Below, in pieces: positions 6,277 through 11,735 of a stretch of 11,735 nucleotides of DNA. The translations under genes and the position numbers were made by a program. Each line of letters starts with the position of its first letter. Positions within the stretch are counted from its first letter, which is position 1. This DNA comes from Synergistaceae bacterium (GTDB lineage Bacteria; Synergistota; Synergistia; Synergistales; Aminobacteriaceae). The stretch is taken from positions 1-11,735 of the forward strand of contig JAFTBA010000025.1 in the NCBI GenBank assembly GCA_017458545.1. Reading direction: 5' to 3'. The notes beneath the pieces were generated by a model. The model was not told the DNA's origin, searched no databases, and worked only from the letters and a program-made list of their open reading frames with translations.

Positions 6277-6756
6277 TTACAGCCCTAAACCTTCAGCCCA
6301 TTTCTTTAACTCACTGACTGAAACGTTACTGCGGAATAATCTTCCCTCGCGTATCTCTGCTTTAGGTGCGCTCGGTTTAAGACCTTCGACTGCTTTTCCG
6401 AACCCTGAACCTCCTGACGTAGCGAAAAGAATTATCTTCTTCCCTCCGAAATCATAAGCCTCAAGAAACGTATTAATGATTGTCGGTGCGACATACCACC
6501 AAATCGGAAAGCCCAAGAAGATTACATCATGGCCCGAAATATCAGCGTTTTTATCTGCAATCGCAGGACGCGATGTCTTATCCTTCATCTCAACGCTTGA
6601 ACGTGAACTTGAGTCGTTCCAGTTCAAATCTGCTGAAGTATATTTCACAGCAGGTTTAATCTCGTACAAATCAGCTCCTGTTGCCTCAGCAAGTTTTTTT
6701 GCTACTGAACCAGTTACACCGCTGGCAGAAAAATACGCGACAAGTTTCTTGCTCAT
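6277..6756 (-). CDS. Flavodoxin family protein
   Basis: The product is 159 residues. The N-terminus has the strand and phosphate-binding loop of flavodoxins (VAYFSASGVTGSVAKKLA, about 6-23). LGFPIWWYVAPTIINTFLE (about 81-99) follows, where the tryptophans and tyrosine stack on FMN. FATSGGSGFGKAVEGL (about 111-126) forms the last flavin loop. This pattern, with YEIKP and a DLNW segment in between, matches the short flavodoxins that anaerobes often carry beside oxidoreductases. It probably binds FMN and carries electrons or reduces small substrates in the cytoplasm. The start ATG lies two bases after the alcohol dehydrogenase stop, with GGAGAG nine bases upstream inside that gene's end, so the two are co-translated. 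It is last in its operon. Confidence 0.88.
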   Translation of the reverse strand: MSKKLVAYFSASGVTGSVAKKLAEATGADLYEIKPAVKYTSADLNWNDSSSRSSVEMKDKTSRPAIADKNADISGHDVIFLGFPIWWYVAPTIINTFLEAYDFGGKKIILFATSGGSGFGKAVEGLKPSAPKAEIREGRLFRSNVSVSELKKWAEGLGL

Positions 6757-6758
6757 CG

Positions 6759-7925
6759 TTAAAAACTCTCCTTCAGAATCTCAATTACTTCTTCGCGCGT
6801 CAATTTCTTGTAGCCTCCGCCGAGCAAAAACGTTCCGTCAGCAATTCCCTCATACATCTCAGGAGTTACGCCGAGTTCCTTCAGGCTTAAAACTACACCG
6901 ATCTCCTTCATCCATGATTCGAGAGCTTTAAGTCCTGCTTCGGCAAGCTCAGTATCATTTTTGCCTTCGGGATTAACTCCCCACACGTTTACTGCGAAAC
7001 GCGCGAATCTCTTGAGCCCGTAACTCATTATGTGCCTGTAGTACGCGAGCGATACTGCCGAAAGCGTCATACCGTGAGTTGCGTTCGTGTAAGCTCCTAC
7101 CGACTGACCTATCATGTGTACTTCCCAATCAGTTGACTTTCCTTTTGCTATGAGGGTGTTCAATGCCCATGTAGCTGTCCACATGATATTGCTGCGGGCC
7201 TCGTAATCTTTGGGATTTTTAACGGCTATGCGCGAACTGTTCACGAGCGATTTCATGAGTCCTTCGGCAATGTAGTCAGATGTGTTGTCGTCATCACCTG
7301 AGAGATACTGTTCAAGAATGTGGCACATTATATCGTAGAAGCCTGCGACCATCTGATACTGAGGAACTGTGAACGTGTATTCGGGATTGAGTATAGAGAA
7401 TTTAGGGAAAACGTTATCGCCGAAGACGTGTCCGATTTTGAGTTTCTGTGCGTGGTTGGTAATGACGCTTCCGCCGTTCATCTCCGAGCCTGTTCCGACC
7501 ATAGTTAAGACGCAGCCGACAGGGATAATTTTGTTGTCTGGTTCCTCCATTTTGAGGAAGAATTTATCCCACGCATCGCCGTCGTAAAATGCCGAGACTG
7601 ATACTGCTTTCGAGTAATCGCATACAGATCCTCCGCCGACTGCGAGAATCAAATCAACATTGTTATCCCTTGCGAGCTTTCTGCCCTCGTTAAGTTTTTC
7701 GACAGTAGGATTAGCCATTACGCCGGGAAGCTCAATGATATTTTTACCTGCTGACTTGAGGATTTTAACGATTTCGTCATAAAGACCGCTCTTCTTAATA
7801 CTGCCTCCGCCGTAAGTGAAGAGGATATTTTTACCGTAATTCCTCAGTTCATCGGCGAGGCTTGCGAGTGCGTTTTTCCCGAAATGTAAACGGGTAGGGT
7901 TGGAATATGTGAAGTCGCCTAACAT
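6759..7925 (-). CDS. Iron-containing alcohol dehydrogenase (BdhA/YqhD-like, NAD(P)H-dependent)
   Basis: The product is 388 residues, the normal length for the butanol-dehydrogenase-like branch. The N-terminal Rossmann-type domain includes ILFTYGGGSIKKSG (about 34-47) and the nucleotide-binding AVGGGSVCDYSKA (about 95-107). The C-terminal helical domain supplies metal ligands: GFYDIMCHILEQY gives Asp198 and His202, and EVHMIGQSVGAYTNATHG gives His270 and His284. Such enzymes reduce aldehydes to alcohols (or the reverse) in fermentation and aldehyde detoxification. BdhA/YqhD relatives prefer NADPH, but the cofactor cannot be settled here. The start is ATG at 7925 with AAAAGGAG 13 bases upstream, a long spacing. 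It is paired with the downstream flavodoxin gene and separated from the MATE gene by 73 bases. Confidence 0.93.
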   Translation of the reverse strand: MLGDFTYSNPTRLHFGKNALASLADELRNYGKNILFTYGGGSIKKSGLYDEIVKILKSAGKNIIELPGVMANPTVEKLNEGRKLARDNNVDLILAVGGGSVCDYSKAVSVSAFYDGDAWDKFFLKMEEPDNKIIPVGCVLTMVGTGSEMNGGSVITNHAQKLKIGHVFGDNVFPKFSILNPEYTFTVPQYQMVAGFYDIMCHILEQYLSGDDDNTSDYIAEGLMKSLVNSSRIAVKNPKDYEARSNIMWTATWALNTLIAKGKSTDWEVHMIGQSVGAYTNATHGMTLSAVSLAYYRHIMSYGLKRFARFAVNVWGVNPEGKNDTELAEAGLKALESWMKEIGVVLSLKELGVTPEMYEGIADGTFLLGGGYKKLTREEVIEILKESF

Positions 7926-7962
7926 TTTATTGTGTTATCTCCTTTTCATTAGTGATGACTGA

Positions 7963-7989
7963 ATGATAGCACATTGAACCCTGATTGAA
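7963..7989 (-). promoter_or_regulatory. Possible promoter with TTCAAT direct repeat upstream of the alcohol dehydrogenase gene
   Basis: On the minus strand there is TGCTATCAT, an extended -10 (hexamer at 7963-7968), 37 bases upstream of the ATG. Just upstream, TTCAAT occurs twice (7984-7989 and 7973-7978) with an 11-base period, about one DNA turn, over the -35 region. This could be an activator or repressor site. No terminator was seen between the MATE and dehydrogenase genes, so read-through is also possible. Confidence 0.35.
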
Positions 7990-7998
7990 GGCAAGTCA

Positions 7999-9330
7999 TT
8001 ATATTCTGCTGCGTTTTTTCTGCCAATAGAAATAGTACAGCGTCATGATTAACGCACAGAGTATCCATCCTGCAGGGTAGCCGAAACCTACTGCGTAAAC
8101 ATTGCCCGTAATGATTCGTGTGATTACGAACAGGTATATCTGTCTGAAGAAAACGTGAGTACACAGAGTTATTATCATGGGCATTCTCGAATTACCGTCA
8201 CCGCGAAGATAGCCCGATAATATCTGGTTGAAACAGCATATTACTGCAACAGGGGTACACATTCTGATGAAGAGAGTGCCATACTCAATGACGTTTGAGT
8301 CATGACTGAAGAATGACGAGAGCAATGGCGCGTAAACATAAAGAGTGAAAGCTATGAATGACGATATTCCCAGCATCATTGCGAGTGCTGTCCAAGTTCC
8401 CGAAACAGCGCGGTCATTCCTTCCTGCCCCTAAATTCTGACCTGTGAAAACAGTTACTGCCTGCCCCATGCTCTGAATGGGTAACATCATATACTGGTCT
8501 AATTTTATGTAGACTCCCCAGCCTGCAATACATGCAGTACCGAAAACGTTAATGTAACCCTGAACGAAAACGTTTGAGAACGCAACGACAGCCATTTGAA
8601 CGCCGAAAGGTAATCCTATTCTGAGAATATCACCTGCAAGTTCGCGGTTAAGCGTCCAATTTCTGAATGAGCCTGTTGATTTGAGGACTGTTATTATTAC
8701 GAGACATGCCGATAAAGCCTGAGCAGTAATTGTAGCGATTGCTACTCCAGCTATGCCCCAGTGAAAGATTCTGACGAACGCCAGATCAAGAACTATGTTC
8801 AACAGACTGCAAATGATGAGGAAAATTAACGGGCGTTTAGTATCACCCATAGCCCTCAATATTGCACCGCCTATGTTGTAGAACAACAGCCCTGAGATTC
8901 CGCCGAAATAAATTTTGAGGTAAATGTCAGCTTCTTCGAGTACATCGGGAGGGGTTGAAATTTTTTCGAGGAGGAAGCGCGATGAAGTTACCCCCAGCAG
9001 GGTCAGAATGATACATGCAATGAGCGTTAATAGCAGAGAAGTTTTGACGGCCTCAATGAGTTTCTGACGGTCATTCGCTCCGAATGAACGGCTGATTACG
9101 ACTCCTGCACCTGTTGCAGTGCCGTTGAAGAATCTGACGAGCATTCCGCAAATATGAGTCGTTGCGCTGACTGCCGCAAGTGCAGGGACTCCAACGTAAC
9201 GCCCTACTATGATGCTGTCGGTTGTGTAGTAGAGGAGCTGTAAGAGATTCTCAAGCAGTAACGGCCATGTGAATGCGAGCAGTACAGTCCAAATTCTTCC
9301 GTTTGTCATGTTGAGTTCGTAACGGCTCAA
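7999..9330 (-). CDS. MATE family multidrug/metabolite exporter
   Basis: The product is 443 residues with about 12 predicted membrane helices, normal for the family. The N-terminus reads YELNMTNGRIW, then PLLLENLLQLLYYTTDSIIVGRYVG (about 19-43), the typical MATE opening. AILRAMGDTKRP (about 158-169) ends the first bundle, and NQILSGYLRGDGNSRMP (about 374-390) is the equivalent in the second. MATE proteins use Na+ or H+ gradients to expel cationic drugs or metabolites from the inner membrane. The start is TTG at 9330-9328, chosen because the conserved YELNMTNG lies upstream of any useful ATG (the first is residue 8) and AAAGGGG sits 11 bases upstream. The flippase gene ends 17 bases before it, so the two share a transcript. 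Confidence 0.92.
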   Translation of the reverse strand: MSRYELNMTNGRIWTVLLAFTWPLLLENLLQLLYYTTDSIIVGRYVGVPALAAVSATTHICGMLVRFFNGTATGAGVVISRSFGANDRQKLIEAVKTSLLLTLIACIILTLLGVTSSRFLLEKISTPPDVLEEADIYLKIYFGGISGLLFYNIGGAILRAMGDTKRPLIFLIICSLLNIVLDLAFVRIFHWGIAGVAIATITAQALSACLVIITVLKSTGSFRNWTLNRELAGDILRIGLPFGVQMAVVAFSNVFVQGYINVFGTACIAGWGVYIKLDQYMMLPIQSMGQAVTVFTGQNLGAGRNDRAVSGTWTALAMMLGISSFIAFTLYVYAPLLSSFFSHDSNVIEYGTLFIRMCTPVAVICCFNQILSGYLRGDGNSRMPMIITLCTHVFFRQIYLFVITRIITGNVYAVGFGYPAGWILCALIMTLYYFYWQKKRSRI

Positions 9331-9347
9331 TGTGACTCAATCCCCTT

Positions 9348-10802
9348 TCAGCGGCGGAACTTCCGTTTGATGTAGTCGATAGGTTTCATGGAATAGTTGA
9401 TGAAAAATCTGTCTCTCATGATTAACAGCACTGCAAAATATATTACAGCTCCGGTTAGAACCATAACGAACGTGTGAATGATTGAGGGAGTTAATTTTGA
9501 GTTCAGGAAGAGGACTGCTGAGAGCATTATTGTTCCTGCGATTAAGTAATTTTGACTTGAGGCTATGATTTTCATGATGCTTAATTCTTTTCGGATGACA
9601 TAAAGCTGAACACTTGAGACAGTGATTTCTGCGATTACGGAAGCGTACATAGCCCCGTAAGACTGGAACAGTCTTATGAGTATTATGTTCATGCAAAAAT
9701 TAGAGATTGCACCGATTACCACTGAAAGCGTCAATAAATGCTGCCGTCTTGTAGGAACGAGATACTGACCTCCTGTAGTAGAGCCGAAACCTATAGCTAT
9801 AATGAGTATGCTTGAAATTTTGAGAAGCCCCGAAACTTTATCATAGCCCGGCCCGAAGAACCAAGGGACAAAATTATCCGATACACCGATTAAACCGAAA
9901 CACAAAGGTACTCCCAAGAACCATGTGAACCTGTAACTTTCATACATGTAATCGTTAATTTGTTTCCTGTCATTTTTTCCGAAGAGGTATGCTATTCGCG
10001 GAACCATAACGCTCGATAATGAGGTGATGAGAGCGAGGACTAATTTTGAAATTTTCATTGACTGTTCATAGTAACCGTTTTCAAATCCGCCCTCAGTGAA
10101 AAATCCGAGCATTGATTTATCCAGAACCGTGTATACCTGAACTGCTATTGACGGCACAAAAAATGAGAACGATGTTTTGAGATGCCTGTACGGTCTCAGT
10201 GCTTTGAAGTCAGGACGTTTAACGTAAGGACGAAGGTAAGTCCATGTAACTATATTCCCTAATATGCTGAAGCATGTAGTTCCGAAAAGATAGAGCGGCA
10301 GGTCTGATTTTGTTTTAACGAAGAGGAAAACGAAAGTGATGTCAATTATTCTGATGATAATATTTCTGAAAATTATTTGCCCGAACTCCTCAAGCCCTCC
10401 CAGAAACCACCCTATAGCTAAAACGCTGTTGATTATGTTCAGTGAGAATATCAGATAAATCACATGATTTTCTTTAGCAAATATCCCTGTCAGCAAAAGA
10501 TATAACACAGTACATATGATTACGTTAATGAGTCTGAGGGTCTGAAATTCCCAAAACACCTGACTCAGTTTATAGGGGTCATCGCGGACATATGATATTT
10601 CGCGTTGACCGCAGCCCCCTGAACCCATGTCGGCAAACAACAGAAAATAATTAACGATTGACGCAACAAAACTCGCAGTACCTATTCCGTCAGCTTCAAG
10701 AACACGCGAAAGATATGGTGCTGTTACAAGGGGCGTGATAATCATTAAAATGTTGTAAATTACATGATATATGTAGTTTCTCTTTATACTCTTTGCTCCC
10801 AT
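9348..10802 (-). CDS. Polysaccharide flippase, Wzx/RfbX type (MOP superfamily)
   Basis: The product is 484 residues with about 12-14 hydrophobic segments. The opening (SIKRNYIYHVIYNIL, then TAPYLSRVLEADGIGTASF at about 27-45) is the hallmark of oligosaccharide-unit flippases, as is GQREISYVRDD (about 65-75). VLDKSMLGFFT (about 217-227) and the glycine-rich region near 345 continue the pattern. Relatives move lipid-linked sugar repeat units across the inner membrane for O-antigen or capsule assembly. No glycosyltransferase or polymerase genes are in the window, so the glycan is unknown; lone flippase genes do occur. The start is ATG at 10802 with AAGGAG 14 bases upstream, an unusually long spacing. 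It is first in a minus-strand unit with the MATE gene. Confidence 0.9.
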   Translation of the reverse strand: MGAKSIKRNYIYHVIYNILMIITPLVTAPYLSRVLEADGIGTASFVASIVNYFLLFADMGSGGCGQREISYVRDDPYKLSQVFWEFQTLRLINVIICTVLYLLLTGIFAKENHVIYLIFSLNIINSVLAIGWFLGGLEEFGQIIFRNIIIRIIDITFVFLFVKTKSDLPLYLFGTTCFSILGNIVTWTYLRPYVKRPDFKALRPYRHLKTSFSFFVPSIAVQVYTVLDKSMLGFFTEGGFENGYYEQSMKISKLVLALITSLSSVMVPRIAYLFGKNDRKQINDYMYESYRFTWFLGVPLCFGLIGVSDNFVPWFFGPGYDKVSGLLKISSILIIAIGFGSTTGGQYLVPTRRQHLLTLSVVIGAISNFCMNIILIRLFQSYGAMYASVIAEITVSSVQLYVIRKELSIMKIIASSQNYLIAGTIMLSAVLFLNSKLTPSIIHTFVMVLTGAVIYFAVLLIMRDRFFINYSMKPIDYIKRKFRR

Positions 10803-10843
10803 TTTGAACGAGCTTACTCCTTCTGTTAATCAGTAATTTCACA

Positions 10844-10849
10844 ATTATA
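10844..10849 (-). promoter_or_regulatory. Possible -10 (TATAAT) for the flippase-MATE unit
   Basis: The minus strand carries TATAAT here, about 41 bases upstream of the flippase ATG. No clear -35 lies at normal spacing, so this is tentative. It is divergent from the clpB promoter some 25 bases away. Confidence 0.35.
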
Positions 10850-10871
10850 CGTTATACCTGTAAACCCCTTC

Positions 10872-10899
10872 TTGAAATAATGAGATTCTCAGTTATAAT
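10872..10899 (+). promoter_or_regulatory. Sigma-70-type promoter of clpB with palindrome in the spacer
   Basis: TTGAAA (10872-10877) and TATAAT (10894-10899) are separated by 16 bases, a strong housekeeping promoter. The spacer contains TGAGAtTCTCA (10881-10891), a perfect 5-1-5 inverted repeat and so a candidate repressor site. It is neither the HrcA CIRCE element nor a CtsR heptad repeat. Transcription would start near 10906, leaving a leader of about 30 bases. Confidence 0.7.
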
Positions 10900-10938
10900 T
10901 AGTCAGCTTTAGTTAAAGGAGTGAGATATTTAATCAAT

Positions 10939-11735
10939 ATGGACGCTAACAAATTAACACGGAAAAGTCAGGAAGCATTAGCAAATGCTCAGGCTACAGC
11001 TTCAGAATATAATCATCAGCAGGTTGATGCCGAACATTTATTGGCAGCCCTCCTCAGAGATTCGGAAGGACTCATACCTCAGCTGCTCAGAAAAATGAAT
11101 ACTGATACTACGGAAATCACTAAATCTGTTACCGATGAACTCTCGAAATTACCCAGAGTTACAGGTTCGGGAACTGAACAGGGAAAAATTTACATTACAC
11201 AGAGGCTCGACAGAATATTAAACCGCGCTGAAGATCGCGCCAAATCCTTAAAGGACGAATACGTTTCTGTTGAACACCTGTTCTTGGCCATGCTCGATGA
11301 ACCCTCTAATACACCCTGCGGAAAAATATTCGCAAACTACGGAATAACTCAGGAGAAATTCCTCAAAACATTAAACGAGGTAAGAGGCTCACAAAGAGTT
11401 CAGAGTGCCGACCCCGAAGCTACTTATGAGGCTCTCGAAAAATACGGCCGCGATTTGGTTCAGGCTGCTAAGAACAATAAACTTGATCCCGTTATAGGAC
11501 GTGATGACGAAATCAGAAGAGTCGTCCGAATCCTTTCGCGCAAAACAAAAAACAATCCAGTCCTCATAGGCGACCCCGGTGTCGGCAAAACTGCAATCGT
11601 TGAGGGGTTAGCACAGCGAATCGTTCGCGGCGATGTCCCCGAAGGTCTCAAAGACAGAACGGTATTCGCTCTCGATATGGGATCGTTAATCGCCGGCGCA
11701 AAGTACAGAGGCGAATTTGAAGAACGCCTCAAAGC
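10939..11735 (+). CDS. clpB: ATP-dependent chaperone/disaggregase ClpB (partial, C-terminus off right edge)
   Basis: About 265 residues of a protein usually 850-870 long. The Clp N-domain repeats cover about residues 1-150: DANKLTRKSQEAL, then EHLLAALLRDSEGL, and the second copy EHLFLAMLDEP. DLVQAAKNNKLDPVIGRDDEIRR leads into the first AAA+ module with Walker A GDPGVGKT at 211-218. IVEGLAQRIVRGDVPEGLKD and AGAKYRGEFEERLK favour ClpB over ClpC. ClpB works with DnaK to dissolve protein aggregates after stress; the coiled-coil M-domain and second AAA+ module lie outside the window. The start is ambiguous. AAAGGAG (10915-10921) is 17 bases from ATG at 10939, and an in-frame ATC at 10933 is 11 bases away. 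ATG is kept because it gives a normal ClpB N-terminus. A clear sigma-70 promoter is at 10872-10899. Confidence 0.95.
   Translation, partial: MDANKLTRKSQEALANAQATASEYNHQQVDAEHLLAALLRDSEGLIPQLLRKMNTDTTEITKSVTDELSKLPRVTGSGTEQGKIYITQRLDRILNRAEDRAKSLKDEYVSVEHLFLAMLDEPSNTPCGKIFANYGITQEKFLKTLNEVRGSQRVQSADPEATYEALEKYGRDLVQAAKNNKLDPVIGRDDEIRRVVRILSRKTKNNPVLIGDPGVGKTAIVEGLAQRIVRGDVPEGLKDRTVFALDMGSLIAGAKYRGEFEERLK

Noticed and set aside
6476..6931. Plus-strand open frames across the flavodoxin/dehydrogenase junction
   Set aside because: They are antisense to two well-supported genes with intact motifs and have no ribosome site or family resemblance.
10921..10923. GTG as clpB start
   Set aside because: It is in frame but overlaps the Shine-Dalgarno sequence, leaving no spacing for initiation.
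10803..10938. HrcA CIRCE or CtsR site upstream of clpB
   Set aside because: No TTAGCACTC/GAGTGCTAA pair and no GGTCAAA heptad repeat are present; only the unrelated TGAGA/TCTCA palindrome was found.
11460..11732. Minus-strand open frame inside clpB
   Set aside because: It is antisense to the conserved AAA+ module of clpB; such shadow frames are common opposite conserved genes.
1..11735. Mobile element, CRISPR array, tRNA, defence or toxin-antitoxin system
   Set aside because: No regularly spaced repeats, transposase, integrase or tRNA-like folds were seen. The NYN protein alone with a YitT gene is not enough to call a toxin-antitoxin or defence module.

Overview
This window looks like a piece of chromosome from an anaerobic, host-associated or gut-type bacterium with moderate to low GC. 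The signs are strong AAGGAGG-type ribosome sites, mostly TAA stops, a flavodoxin, an iron-dependent alcohol dehydrogenase, and no oxygen-using enzymes. A Synergistota-like or Clostridia-like lineage is a guess from gene content and cannot be proved here. No tRNA, rRNA, IS element, CRISPR array or phage gene was found. Both edges cut through genes.

Layout, left to right. (1) 1-1036, minus: the N-terminal part of a sodium:solute symporter, reading off the left edge. (2) 1209-3608, plus: a two-gene unit of a YitT-family membrane protein and a NYN-domain (PIN-like RNase fold) protein. Both genes lack an ATG at the place their ribosome site points to, and an in-frame ACG lies there instead. The NYN gene is about 104 codons longer than its first ATG would suggest. 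A strong bidirectional terminator follows at 3619-3658. (3) 3662-4225, minus: a small secreted protein of unknown function. It is divergent from (4) 4306-6202, plus: an NAD(P)H/quinone-reductase-like flavoprotein, cytidine deaminase (cdd) and the ribosome-assembly GTPase Era, packed with 2-5 base gaps. The divergent promoter region carries a 7-1-7 palindrome resembling Fur/PerR operators. (5) 10802 down to 6277, minus: a polysaccharide flippase, a MATE exporter, an iron-containing alcohol dehydrogenase and a small flavodoxin. This group and era converge on a second terminator at 6219-6260. (6) 10939-11735, plus: the start of the disaggregase gene clpB, with a clear sigma-70 promoter whose spacer holds a perfect palindrome.

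How they fit together. The flavoprotein, flavodoxin and alcohol dehydrogenase suggest redox balancing and handling of quinones or aldehydes in a fermentative cell, and the Fur/PerR-like site fits that. cdd and era are housekeeping genes. The two MOP-superfamily transporters (flippase and MATE) handle envelope glycan export and efflux.

I found no clear multi-gene defence or novel enzyme system. The most unusual signal is the pair of consecutive genes that appear to start at ACG, the second being an RNase-fold protein with an undescribed N-terminal region. Weaker signals are the Fur/PerR-like operator, the long ribosome-site-to-start spacing in several genes, and the palindrome in the clpB promoter.
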